From VXYL01 sp963666465 (GTDB lineage: Bacteria > Pseudomonadota > Gammaproteobacteria > Pseudomonadales > Azotimanducaceae), in the NCBI GenBank assembly GCA_963666465.1, contig OY762824.1, positions 3,658,001 through 3,722,000 of the forward strand: 64,000 bases of DNA. The letters run 5' to 3'. The notes beneath the pieces were generated by a model. It was not told where the DNA came from. It saw only the letters and a program-made list of their open reading frames with translations, and ran no database searches. The position numbers were made by a program, and so were the translations under genes. Below are positions 19,601-28,064 of the stretch, piece after piece (position 1 is the stretch's first letter; each line of letters starts with the position of its first letter).

Positions 19601-19901
19601 GAAGGCCAACGAAACGAGACTGAAGACTCCATCAGAGTTCGAGCGCCGAGAGCTCGGCGACTCCGCCTTTGGAAGAAGCCTCGTCCGCCATGCCCTCTAC
19701 GCGGTTTGGCGAACCATCCAGGACGAAACCACCACCGGAGCCCTAACGTGGCTGCGCACCGAACTCCCCGACTATTGGTCCCAGCGCGAAGCCCTTATGG
19801 GCGTGCTGCGCTATCTCGCTACCATGGAGATCGACCACTGGCAAACAGACGCCCACGCCGCCGGCTTGGTAGCCGGCGCCGTGGAGAACGATCATGTCTG
19901 A
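16659..19901 (+). CDS. DUF1156 zinc-ribbon DNA methyltransferase
   Basis: The 1080-residue product starts at a TTG at 16659, three bases after the DUF3780 stop. No ATG occurs until about 16850, and the residues SFIETQFPISKLSKESYKER right after the TTG match the usual N-terminus. The DUF1156 domain occupies the start. The SAM-binding motif DAFCGGGSVPFEA lies near residue 210. Two CxxC knuckles follow (CPECGW near 300, CPRCDGD near 365), and the catalytic DPPYAD near residue 702 predicts adenine or cytosine-N4 methylation. The family (COG1743) is a predicted adenine-specific methylase. It probably marks host DNA so that the associated nuclease and helicase act only on foreign DNA. It overlaps the next gene by 8 bases. 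Confidence 0.9.
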   Translation: MPAQIALAYQEPEAREPKLPAAPSFIETQFPISKLSKESYKERKANYSQTLTGLGKWWGRKPLIMVRAIILGLLMTASDDPAKDREVFLALLTMDAEGLRRRKRRNIPLKEVYRHLSPAERPSWFEPDTNPDRPKLKKGTKAADRMRLQMLVFERLGYDDKLKWCVRPEQVDGPSAEAWQAINEHLGTRASSLPEVVRELGERRFGHVPRIGDAFCGGGSVPFEAARIGCEAFGSDLNPVAALLTWGALNIVGGGEEVAKEVRAAQEKVFYAVDRQVTEWRIEHNEVGWRADAFLYCTETICPECGWRVPLAPSWLIGQKTRTIAKLVEVPSEKAFRIDIQSGVGPDAMEAADAAGTVGDSRLKCPRCDGDSSTSMRAIRGDGTGQGGRGAGLRRWQGDDLVPRSDDVFQERLYCVRWRLPPLDTLLWAEQLGDAPPVPDWVDLRAAIEALASLLPPQERRKLTELRARDWLEEDRTLEEAERHLDGLKKRGRPHRESRPTAQRVKELRISVTARAGQLHDLVKRLPPAVYRATHESDRAREAEALALLNERFATWQAQGHLPNRPVVAGDETARLVHERGWTHWHHLFTPRQLLIHGLFAEASAAGTFTLEAKVACLLSIGRIADWNSKLSRWWTDRDHEKVVQTFSNQALNTLANFGGRGMNALRDSWLQKLPDARVEGPSATMPADVRSIEGTMDVWVTDPPYADAINYHELSEYFLAWYGKRLTDLFPAWYADSKRALAVQGAAGDFRASMVDSYRKLVNRMPDDGVQVVMFTHQDASIWADLTLILWTAGLRVTAAWTIGTETPFGVKQGNYVQGTVAMVLRKQDSDETAFSNEVVPEVEAEVEQQLNAMRGLDDGEDPNFSDADYQLAAYAAALRVLTRYASIEDIDVGRQLARERTDDEPNPIEAIIEDAVRTASNFLIPDGLPDYLWRRLAAEEKLYLKGVEVESHGDYRAGVYQEFARGFGVRDYRFLLRTGKANETRLKTPSEFERRELGDSAFGRSLVRHALYAVWRTIQDETTTGALTWLRTELPDYWSQREALMGVLRYLATMEIDHWQTDAHAAGLVAGAVENDHV

Positions 19902-22848
19902 AATCACCGCACCGCTCAGGCATGTCCTCGAGGCAACCGGGTATCTGACCAATGGAGAGCCGACGCCGAGCGTTCATCTTGGCGAGGACGCTCAGCGGGC
20001 GCGTGGCCTACCGTCGCTGCAACCCGACGCCCGGTGGCACAATCGGGCCGACAACCTGAATGTTTACTTCAAGTACTCCGACCGGAAGCCAGACAACGCA
20101 GAGATCGCTCGTTGGCACCAAGACGTCTGGAACGAGGGAACCTCCCCTCTGCTATGGGTGATTTGGCCGGAGAGGATTGACCTCTACAACGGCTTTGGGG
20201 TGCCGAAAGGGCGGGAACAGATCAGTCGGAATCGCCTTGGCGCGTATCGGCACCACCAACTAGAGGAACTTGACCGTTATGCTGGTCGCCTCGCCATGGA
20301 AACGGGCCAGTTCTGGCGGGAGGAACCCCGAGTCCACCGCCGCAACGCCGTGGACCGGCGCCTGCTAGCTCACCTCCGCTGGCTTCAAGACGAGCTGATC
20401 GAAGACGGTCTGCCAATACTGGAAGCCCAGGGGCTGATCGGCCGCTCCATCTTTACCAAGTACCTGATTGATCGTGGAATCTTCACGGAGCGACGGCTGA
20501 AATCAGGCTATGGGCAACCAAGCTTCGAGTACATCCTCCGCGACAGCGCCGCCACCGAAGCACTTTTCGCTTGGCTACGAGACACCTTCAATGGAGATAT
20601 GTTCCCGCCTAACGACAAATCCGTTCCGGCAGCGAAACATCTCAGGCGCGTGTCCCGGTTCCTGGAGGGGGAAACACCACGTGGCCAGAAGTCGTTCTTC
20701 CCCTATCGGTTCGATGTGATTCCCGTGGAACTCATCAGTGCGATCTATGAGCAGTTCGTGCATTCGCGGGAGAATCCAGACGAGTCGACCAGCGACGAGC
20801 AAACGTCGAGTACGGGGGTCCATTACACGCCCGTGTCGGTCGTCTCGCTAATTCTTGACGAGATCATGCAGGGGCTGACAGGCAAAGAGACGGTTCTCGA
20901 CATCACATGTGGCTCCGGCATATTCCTTGTCGAAGCGCTGCGGCGACTTGTTCAGATCAAGGCCGGAGGTCGCCCCCCAAGCCGAAGCATGATTCGGGAA
21001 ACTCTTTACGAGCAAATCTACGGCATTGACATTAGCGAGCCCGCCGTTCGGGTGGCCGCGTTCAGCTTGGTGCTTGCAGCGCTCGAACTTGATCCAGATC
21101 CAAGTCCTTCCCGTTCGCTTCGTTTCAAGGTGCTGCAGGGCAATTCGCTCTTCGTCGGCAATGCGTACGATATTGAGGCCACGGACGCTGGCGCCAAGCT
21201 GGCCCCCAAGGGCGGGTTGCGGAAGTTCGATGTCGTCGTGGGCAATCCACCATGGGGAAGGGACACGAGCCATCAGGGACTCTCAACACCGCAGATGAAG
21301 GGGGCGACCAGCCTCAGATATCTTGAACGGGCTCGTGCCTTTGCGCACGAACGGACAAGGTTCGGCATGGTGTTGAGCGCGACGGCCTTTTTTTCCCGAG
21401 ATGCGTCGCGCCTCTCCGCTGTGCAGGATTTGGTCGAAGCCCTCTCTCCGCTCACGCTCGTAAACCTCTCACGTCTATCTGCTTGGTTGTTCGACACAGC
21501 ATCCATGCCGGCAATCGTCCTTATGGCCCGCTATCGGAATCAACCGGCGAAGGAAATCGAGCTTGTTCAGGCGGAATGGTCTCCGAGCGGCGCGCAAAGC
21601 CGCGTCATTGAGACGTTGCCTGGCGACGTTGCCTCGTTGCCCGTCAAAAGCTGGCGGCGCAATCCCTCGTTACTGAAGGCGGCCCTATACGGCAAGTTGC
21701 ATGATCAGCTCTTGCTTGACACACCACGCTTGGAGCTTCGATCATTAGGCGACGCATTGGCCAAGATCAACGTGAACTTCTCTGAGGGATTGATCCTCGG
21801 CTCGAAAAAACGCGACGCGGGACACCTCCAAGGCTTGCGAAAACTGGCTGGCCTGCTGCCATTCAAGGTGCAGACGGCAGGCGAGTTCGAGGACGCCGAA
21901 GCTGAGCGTCCCCGCGAGAGGGCAACTTACGAAGCACCGCTACTGTTGGTCCAGGAATTCATGCGTCAGATTGGCGGTGGCGGCCGTGCTATCGCTGCGG
22001 TCGCGCGGTCCGACGTGCTTTTCACCAACACTTTCATTGGGGCATCGTTCTGTCAAAACGATGCCGATCTCGCGCTGCTCCTCGCCGGCATACTAGGCTC
22101 TGCCTTCGCATCTTGGTATTTCGCGATGGCGGCGTCAGAAATTGGCATCTGGAAGAGGCGTTTGCTTCCCGCAGACGTTGGGTCTATCCCCGTGCCGGAC
22201 CTCAGTACGACGATTGAATCGCAATCCGGCAAACGGGTTGTCGCCGTGGTTAAATCCCTTGAACTGCGAAGTCCAGAGGACCGACTCCCGCGGGATGGTG
22301 GCCTTCACGAAAAGGACTGGCGCGACCTCGACGAAGCCGTATTCGACCTCTACCGTCTGACACCCAGCGACCGACTGGTCGTGAACGACGGGCTGCTTCG
22401 TAGCGGTTGGCAGTGGGACGCAGGTAGGAAGCTATCCGTTGCTCCCGCTGGCAAGGAGCACCTGGAAGCCTATGCCCAAGCCTTCGTGGGAGAGCTCGAT
22501 CCGTGGTTCGAAGCTGCGAATGAGCGGCGCTTGTCCGCAGAGATCGTTGAGCTCGCCACCACCACTCCCTTTCGCGTAGTTCGTTTCGTTCTGGAAGACA
22601 CGCCTCCGCCATCAGTGGTCGGATTCGTCCCCTCCCCGGGCTCGTTCTCGAAGCTAATGGCAGATTTGTCCGATCGCTACGGCATGGATGCCTCGAGAAA
22701 GCTGGCCGACTGCGCTGAGTTGCGAATTGATCAACCTAGCGAGGTCGTCTTCGTCAAGCCTGCGGCGAGGAGACACTGGCTTTCCGTGGTTGCGATGAGC
22801 GATGCTCGTCGAGTACTCGAGCGGAGGTTTCGGAGCGTGTTCCGGTGA
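19894..22848 (+). CDS. N6-adenine-type DNA methyltransferase, large type IIG-like
   Basis: The protein has 984 residues, starting at an ATG eight bases before the previous stop. Motif I is DITCGSGIFLVEAL (about residue 334) and the catalytic motif is VVGNPPWG (about 447), the NPPW/Y signature of gamma-class N6-adenine methylases such as Eco57I, PglX or DISARM-type enzymes. The N-terminal 300 residues precede a HYTP element (about 309-312) typical of this class. The C-terminal 350 residues resemble a target-recognition region. I see no obvious nuclease motif near the N-terminus, so cleavage may be supplied by the next gene, which overlaps it by GTGA. Two different methylases in one operon is unusual. 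Confidence 0.87.
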   Translation: MSEITAPLRHVLEATGYLTNGEPTPSVHLGEDAQRARGLPSLQPDARWHNRADNLNVYFKYSDRKPDNAEIARWHQDVWNEGTSPLLWVIWPERIDLYNGFGVPKGREQISRNRLGAYRHHQLEELDRYAGRLAMETGQFWREEPRVHRRNAVDRRLLAHLRWLQDELIEDGLPILEAQGLIGRSIFTKYLIDRGIFTERRLKSGYGQPSFEYILRDSAATEALFAWLRDTFNGDMFPPNDKSVPAAKHLRRVSRFLEGETPRGQKSFFPYRFDVIPVELISAIYEQFVHSRENPDESTSDEQTSSTGVHYTPVSVVSLILDEIMQGLTGKETVLDITCGSGIFLVEALRRLVQIKAGGRPPSRSMIRETLYEQIYGIDISEPAVRVAAFSLVLAALELDPDPSPSRSLRFKVLQGNSLFVGNAYDIEATDAGAKLAPKGGLRKFDVVVGNPPWGRDTSHQGLSTPQMKGATSLRYLERARAFAHERTRFGMVLSATAFFSRDASRLSAVQDLVEALSPLTLVNLSRLSAWLFDTASMPAIVLMARYRNQPAKEIELVQAEWSPSGAQSRVIETLPGDVASLPVKSWRRNPSLLKAALYGKLHDQLLLDTPRLELRSLGDALAKINVNFSEGLILGSKKRDAGHLQGLRKLAGLLPFKVQTAGEFEDAEAERPRERATYEAPLLLVQEFMRQIGGGGRAIAAVARSDVLFTNTFIGASFCQNDADLALLLAGILGSAFASWYFAMAASEIGIWKRRLLPADVGSIPVPDLSTTIESQSGKRVVAVVKSLELRSPEDRLPRDGGLHEKDWRDLDEAVFDLYRLTPSDRLVVNDGLLRSGWQWDAGRKLSVAPAGKEHLEAYAQAFVGELDPWFEAANERRLSAEIVELATTTPFRVVRFVLEDTPPPSVVGFVPSPGSFSKLMADLSDRYGMDASRKLADCAELRIDQPSEVVFVKPAARRHWLSVVAMSDARRVLERRFRSVFR

Positions 22849-23501
22849 CAATTGGCCGGCACGACACCGATCCCTGCCCCAGCCTTGTCGATCTTGACGA
22901 CGACGTGTGCGCTAGGATCGTCCGGTTGGTCGAGAAGGGTTGGCAGGTCGCACGCGCACGAGGCTGGGTTTTCGCGCACATGGATGAGGTCCCGATCACG
23001 GAACGGCTGCGAGACGCCATGCGAATCGTCGTCAAGGATCGGGCGCGCTGGCAGCTAGCCGTCCGAGCTGGCACTGAAACTCGCTCCGGGCCGGGTGCAT
23101 TGAACCCCGATGGCAGAACTGACATATCCATCTTTCTGGTGTCCTTGTTCGAGATATACGACGAGCACGATCACCACGCCATCATCGAATGTAAGCGCAT
23201 AGAGGGAGGCGATTCGGACCTATGCCGTCTGTACGTGACCGAAGGCGTAGACCGCTTCGCGAGCGGCAAGTACTCCTCACGCCACGCTACGGGATTCATG
23301 GTCGGCTACGTTTTGCACGGTGGCGTTGACGCCGCGTGTTCGGGGATCAACCGTCAGTTCGGCAAGAGGGTTCGATCGTCCGAGCAGCTCGCCACTTGCC
23401 ATATACTCCCGGTCCCTTGGGCCCGGAGCAGTCGCCACCCGAGGCAAGCGAACTCGCCGATCGACCTGCATCACGCCTTTCTCGACTTCGGGCAACCGTA
23501 G
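22845..23501 (+). CDS. Small putative PD-(D/E)XK nuclease
   Basis: The GTG start at 22845 overlaps the methylase stop (GTGA), giving 218 residues. I do not recognise a named family. The core nevertheless shows an acidic residue in GRTDISIF (about residue 90), a beta strand, then AIIECKRIEGG (about 113), a good fit to the D-(x)n-E-x-K active site of PD-(D/E)XK nucleases. A helix and a glycine-rich strand (TGFMVGYVLHGG) follow. Its position between a methylase and a PLD-helicase makes a restriction-like endonuclease the natural reading. This rests on motif and context only. Confidence 0.6.
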   Translation: MTIGRHDTDPCPSLVDLDDDVCARIVRLVEKGWQVARARGWVFAHMDEVPITERLRDAMRIVVKDRARWQLAVRAGTETRSGPGALNPDGRTDISIFLVSLFEIYDEHDHHAIIECKRIEGGDSDLCRLYVTEGVDRFASGKYSSRHATGFMVGYVLHGGVDAACSGINRQFGKRVRSSEQLATCHILPVPWARSSRHPRQANSPIDLHHAFLDFGQP

Positions 23502-23512
23502 CGCTTCCCGCC

Positions 23513-26215
23513 GTGCTCTGCCGACATTCCTCCCGGCGTCAGCCCCTCGAAGGCTTCCTCAACGACCGCCTCCACAATGCGAGGTCGTACGACCGCATCG
23601 CAGGCTACTTCTCCTCGTCGATTCTCGCGATTGCTGGCGAAGCCCTGACCAGCATATCGGGCAACACCCGCTTGGTTTGCAACTCGAGGCTGTCGCGAAC
23701 TGATGTTGAGGTCGCAAAGGCCGCCCAATTGGCCATGCGGCGAGAATGGTGCGAGTCGCAACCAGAGAGCTTGGGCGACGCCTCAATGCCTCGCTTCAAG
23801 CGACTCCACGAGTTGATTCGCTCCGGCAAGATGGAAGTCCGGGTCTTGCCCGACGAGGCCTTCGGGATGATTCACGGCAAGGCTGGCGTAGTCACGCTTG
23901 CCGATGGCAGCACGACATCCTTCCTCGGTAGTGCCAACGAGTCGATCTCCGCATTCCGCTACCACTGCGAGCTTGTTTGGGAGGACGATTCACCGGAGGC
24001 GGTCGCTTGGGTTCAAGAGGAGTTCGATGCTCTGTGGTTGTCACCGCATGCCGTGCCTTTGGCCGACTTCGTGGTTGAGGACTTCGGTCGGTTGGCCCGT
24101 CGGGAGGTGATTCCCGATTTGGCCAAGTGGCGCGAACGACCGGACCCAGCCTCCGCTGTGATTGAGTCGCCCGTGTATCGCAAGGAAGTGGGCCTCTGGG
24201 AGCACCAGAAGCACTTCGTCAAGCTTGCCTTCGACGCGCATCGGGGGCCGCATGGGGCGAGGTTCGTGCTGGCCGATGAAGTCGGCTTGGGCAAGACGCT
24301 GCAACTGGCAATGGCCGCCCAGTTGATGGCCTTGGTTGGCGACGATCCCATTTTGGTGCTTGCGCCCAAGCCGCTGCTCAAGCAATGGCAGGACGAACTC
24401 GACTCCCTCCTCGGGCTGCCATCGGCAGTGTGGAGTGATGGCCGCTGGGTGGATGAGGGTGGCATTTCGCATTCTGCACCCGGCGCAGACGCCATCCGCC
24501 AGTGTCCCCGCCGCATCGGCATCGTCTCAACAGGGATGATTACGCAAGGAACCAGCCTGGCCGAACGCCTCGCAGACATGCGCTTTGAGTGCGTGATCCT
24601 GGATGAGGCCCATCGCGCTCGCCGGCACAACATGCCGGTCAAGGGCCACTACGCCCCTGTACAGCCGAACAACCTGCTCGCCTTCCTGCGCCGCATCTCA
24701 AAACGCACCAAGAGCCTGCTGCTTGCCACGGCGACACCGGTGCAACTCCATGCCATTGAAGCCTACGACTTGCTCGACGCACTGGCGCAAGGCTCCGATG
24801 CGGTTCTCGGCGCACAGGGAAGTGTATGGCGGAGCCCAAGGCAGTCCTTGGGCATGTTGACGGGAGAGTCAGCTCCACCCGCGGACTTCCACGAGCGCTG
24901 GGACTGGCTACGCAACCCGCTTCCGCCAGCATCCGAAGGCGTTGACTTCGAGATTCTGCGACGGTCTCTCTCCCTGGCAAATGACGAAGCCATCGCGCCA
25001 GGAAGCGCCGTCGATTCGCTCGGCCAACCGGACCGGCAAAGGATCGACAACGGCTTCGTCCGCTTCGTGGAACAGCACAATCCCTACATCCGCACCATCG
25101 TGCGACGAACGCGTGAGTATCTGGAAGGCACTGTCGATCCAGTCACCGGAGAAGCGCTGCTCAGTCGCGTAGCGGTGCGCCTGCACGGGGAGTCCGAAGA
25201 CGAAGCGATCAGCCTGCCGCCATTCCTGAAGGGTGCCTACGACCGAGCCGAGCGCTTCTGTGAGCTCCTGGCACGCCGCGCCAACACGGGCTTTTTCCGC
25301 ACGCTGCTCCTGCGACGGATCGGCAGCACGATGGAAGCTGGGCGCTTGACAGTCGATAGGATGCTAGCCGGGTGGCGGGATGTTGACGACGATCAGGACG
25401 AGGCGGACAGCCTTGGAACCTTGACCGCCGAAGAACGCAAGGAGCTTCAGCATCTACGCTCGGCGATAGAGTCCAACCAAGCGCGGGACCCGAAATACGC
25501 CGTTGTTCGACGACTGCTTGTCGATGGTGCTTGGCTCGACCGAGGGTGCATCGTCTTCAGTCAGTACTTCGACTCGATCTGGTGGCTGGCAAACCAGTTG
25601 TCCGCCGATCTTGCCAACGAGCCAATCGGCATCTACGCCGGCGCAAACCACTCCGGCACGATCCGCGGCGGCACCTTCGAGCCCCAACCAAGGGACGCCT
25701 TGAAGGAAGCAGTCGCCCAACACCGATTGCGCCTGCTCCTCGGCACCGACGCCGCATCCGAGGGCCTGAATCTCCAACGCCTAGGCTGCCTCATCAACCT
25801 GGACCTGCCTTGGAACCCATCGCGCCTCGAACAGCGCAAGGGCCGAATCCAACGCATCGGCCAGCTTCGTTCGGAAGTGGACATCTACAACATGCGCTAC
25901 GCCGGCTCCGTGGAAGATCGCGTCCACGAACTGCTCTCCGAGCGCCTCGAAGGCATCTCGAAGCTCTTCGGTCAACTGCCCGACACACTTGAGGACGTGT
26001 GGATCCACGAGGCCCTAGGCAAACGCGAGGCGGCCAAGCGCACAATCGATGCCGTGCCAGACCGACACCCGTTCGAACTGCGCTACCGCGAGGTCCGCCC
26101 CGTCGATTGGGAATCCTGTGCAAGCGTGTTGGACAGCGGCGCGAGGCAGGCTACGTTGCGCCGAGAGTGGTCGGAAGGGGGGAACCGCCGTGAGGCCCCG
26201 AAAGCACATCCTTAA
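23513..26215 (+). CDS. Phospholipase D-like / SNF2 helicase, anti-phage type
   Basis: The GTG at 23513, 12 bases after the upstream stop, is the best start (about 900 residues). An in-frame ATG at 23336 would run 166 bases into the previous gene with no family resemblance. An N-terminal PLD-like domain (residues 1-190) has one HKD-type motif, IHGKAGV followed by FLGSANES (about 119-143). The SNF2 helicase domain follows: motif I LADEVGLGKTLQ (about 250), DEAH (about 363), ATATPVQ, and motif VI QRKGRIQRIGQ (about 773). Such PLD-SNF2 fusions are known from anti-phage islands. It probably remodels or degrades DNA not modified by the operon's methylases. Confidence 0.9.
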   Translation: MLCRHSSRRQPLEGFLNDRLHNARSYDRIAGYFSSSILAIAGEALTSISGNTRLVCNSRLSRTDVEVAKAAQLAMRREWCESQPESLGDASMPRFKRLHELIRSGKMEVRVLPDEAFGMIHGKAGVVTLADGSTTSFLGSANESISAFRYHCELVWEDDSPEAVAWVQEEFDALWLSPHAVPLADFVVEDFGRLARREVIPDLAKWRERPDPASAVIESPVYRKEVGLWEHQKHFVKLAFDAHRGPHGARFVLADEVGLGKTLQLAMAAQLMALVGDDPILVLAPKPLLKQWQDELDSLLGLPSAVWSDGRWVDEGGISHSAPGADAIRQCPRRIGIVSTGMITQGTSLAERLADMRFECVILDEAHRARRHNMPVKGHYAPVQPNNLLAFLRRISKRTKSLLLATATPVQLHAIEAYDLLDALAQGSDAVLGAQGSVWRSPRQSLGMLTGESAPPADFHERWDWLRNPLPPASEGVDFEILRRSLSLANDEAIAPGSAVDSLGQPDRQRIDNGFVRFVEQHNPYIRTIVRRTREYLEGTVDPVTGEALLSRVAVRLHGESEDEAISLPPFLKGAYDRAERFCELLARRANTGFFRTLLLRRIGSTMEAGRLTVDRMLAGWRDVDDDQDEADSLGTLTAEERKELQHLRSAIESNQARDPKYAVVRRLLVDGAWLDRGCIVFSQYFDSIWWLANQLSADLANEPIGIYAGANHSGTIRGGTFEPQPRDALKEAVAQHRLRLLLGTDAASEGLNLQRLGCLINLDLPWNPSRLEQRKGRIQRIGQLRSEVDIYNMRYAGSVEDRVHELLSERLEGISKLFGQLPDTLEDVWIHEALGKREAAKRTIDAVPDRHPFELRYREVRPVDWESCASVLDSGARQATLRREWSEGGNRREAPKAHP

Positions 26216-26527
26216 ATGTAGCATTTTGAAATGTTCCCAATTTTCAAAATCGTGGTGCGCTCCGATCCCTCAAGCGGCAAACCGAACGTCATCCACGAGC
26301 AGGCAGGCGCGATCATTGTCCCATCCCGTTTCTACGGCGCAAGCTCCTGGCTCGTGCCGAGGCCCGCGACGTGACCCGTGCGACGCCCTGCCTTCGGCCG
26401 GCTCGAACTGGGCGCATATCAGATGGCTTGTGCAAGCGTGATTCGCGCCGTATCGTGAAGCCATGGCTTGGCTAGTGAAGTGGACAGGATCGATCGGCCT
26501 GCTGCAGGTGGGCTTCGGCAGGTCAGT
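26216..26527. other. Spacer after the cluster with an AT-rich hairpin
   Basis: No gene is supported. Eight bases after the helicase stop an AT-rich inverted repeat (ATTTTGAAA at 26223-26231 with TTTCAAAAT at 26242-26250) could form a 9-bp stem and may end the operon, although it lacks a following T-run. The remainder up to the BrnT start shows no motif I trust. Confidence 0.4.
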
Positions 26528-26820
26528 ATGTTCGAGTTTGAGTGGGATCCTGCCAAGGCTGCGAGCAACTTGCGCAAGCACGGGGTTGACTTCCGAATCG
26601 CTCCGACGGTGTTCGAGGACCCGCTGATGCACACGATCCGGACCAGTCCGTCGAGTTTGCCGAGCGTTGGATTACGCTCGGCAAAGCGGCCGATGGTCGC
26701 CTAATGGTCGTGTGTCATACGGAAGTGCAGTCACCCGGCGGTGAATCGACGACGATACGCGTCATATCCGCCCGTCGTGCCACGCGGCGAGAGCGGCGTC
26801 AGTACGAACCGAGCAAATGA
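26528..26820 (+). pseudogene. brnT: BrnT-type toxin, frameshifted
   Basis: Starting at the ATG at 26528, the first 35 residues (FEFEWDPAKAASNLRKHGVD, then APTVFEDPLMHTI) are a textbook BrnT N-terminus. Near 26638 a single-base loss shifts the frame and gives an early stop at 26702. The remaining family sequence (SVEFAERWITLGKAADGRLM, then ISARRATRRERRQYE) is present in the next frame up to the TGA at 26818. BrnT is a RelE-fold ribonuclease neutralised by BrnA, encoded next. The old stop overlaps the next ATG (ATGA). Confidence 0.82.
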
Positions 26821-27965
26821 AGAAGGAGTACGACTTTTCCGAAGCCGAACGCGGCAAGTTTCACGTCGGCAAGGGGCCAGTTCGAGTCCCTGGACCGGCC
26901 GGGAAACCCGATTGGGCAGGGCCCAAGGGAGGCCTCGGCCAGTTGGTCGTTGTCGAAACCAAGAGGATACTCGCGTCCCAAGAGGCGCAGCCAGGACTCG
27001 ATGTGGAACCCGGGAACGACGAGCACGGGATGTCTGACGGCGGACACGCACATCGACTGCTCTTCGAACTCGTGCAGAACAGCGCGGATGCCTTGCGCGA
27101 CGTAACCAACGGGGCAAGCATCCTGGTCCGCTTGGTCGGGGACTGCCTCTACTGTGCGGACGATGGCCGGCCTATTGACAAACGTGCCGTCGTTAGGCTG
27201 ATGTCCGCGTGCAACTCAGGCGAGCGAAACACGCCTGCCCTCGGGCCATCTAGTCGAACGTTCAAGTCCATCTTCCGTGTCAGCAACTCACCTGAGTTTT
27301 ATAGCCGCTCCGGCTCGTTCCGGTTGCGCAAGGCGCTTGCGGGCACGGGCATCGAGCGGGCAGCACCCGCGGTGCCGGGACGCCTTCGAGTTCTGCATTT
27401 GCCGGAGCCCGTCGACCCCGATGCGGCGCAGGCCAAGGACGAAGAACTGGGAGAACTGATGAGCTGGGCCACCAACGTGGTGCGCCTGCCCCTCAGGCGG
27501 GGCGTGCGGGAGGGTCTCGTGGAGCGGATTCGGGACTTCCCACCGGAGTTCCTGCTGTTTGCAGCACACGTGCGCTACCTGACCCTTGAACAAGGAGAAA
27601 CCTCACGCAGCTTCGGCCTGCGCGATCATCAAGGCGAACTCTCGCTCGACACCGGCCGCGGAGTCACACGCTGGCGGTGCTTCAAGACGAGCCATCGACT
27701 TTCCGAGAACGCTCGTGGCGACAATCCCGCACAACGTGATGGCGATGAGGTGCTGATTCGCTGGGCGGCGCCGTTGGACAAACCGACTGAGCCGGGCCTG
27801 TACTGGGCGGCGATGCCCACGAACAGACTAAGCTTCGTCGCCGGCATCTTGAACGCGCCGTGGAAGACTACCGAGGACTGCCAGAACCTTGTGGATGGTC
27901 CCTACAACCAGGAGCTTTACGAGGCGGCGGCGAAAATGGTCGCCCACGAGTTGCCTCGACTCTAA
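26817..27965 (+). CDS. Chimera: BrnA-like N-terminus fused to HSP90-like (sacsin-type) ATPase
   Basis: The first 15 or so residues (MKKEYDFSEAERGKF) are the start of a BrnA antitoxin, correctly placed after brnT. From about residue 40 the protein turns into a GHKL/HSP90-like ATP-binding domain: the N-box LLFELVQNSADALRD (about 81-95), CADDGRPI as the G1-like DxGxP box (about 113), then SSRTFKSIFRVSNSPEF. This is the sacsin N-terminal ATPase arrangement. Relatives in defence islands are usually far longer, so the 382-residue product looks cut at its C-terminus. The fusion is in frame and could be expressed. I infer that a deletion joined the two genes. Confidence 0.65.
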   Translation: MKKEYDFSEAERGKFHVGKGPVRVPGPAGKPDWAGPKGGLGQLVVVETKRILASQEAQPGLDVEPGNDEHGMSDGGHAHRLLFELVQNSADALRDVTNGASILVRLVGDCLYCADDGRPIDKRAVVRLMSACNSGERNTPALGPSSRTFKSIFRVSNSPEFYSRSGSFRLRKALAGTGIERAAPAVPGRLRVLHLPEPVDPDAAQAKDEELGELMSWATNVVRLPLRRGVREGLVERIRDFPPEFLLFAAHVRYLTLEQGETSRSFGLRDHQGELSLDTGRGVTRWRCFKTSHRLSENARGDNPAQRDGDEVLIRWAAPLDKPTEPGLYWAAMPTNRLSFVAGILNAPWKTTEDCQNLVDGPYNQELYEAAAKMVAHELPRL

Positions 27966-28064
27966 CGGCAACCCCAATCGGGGCGTCACCGTGGAAGGCC
28001 GCTTGTCCTCCCGCGACCATGCGGTCGATGCCGATCAAGATCGAGCCTTGTGTTCGAACCCCCT
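27966..28064. other. Short convergent spacer
   Basis: The chimera on the + strand and the serine hydrolase on the - strand converge here with about 100 bases between stops. No hairpin with a T-run was found. Confidence 0.4.

Noticed and set aside
12937..26215. BREX or DISARM system
   Set aside because: No PglZ, BrxC/BrxL or DrmB-type (DUF1998) gene is visible; the shared parts are only a large methylase and a PLD/SNF2 type protein.
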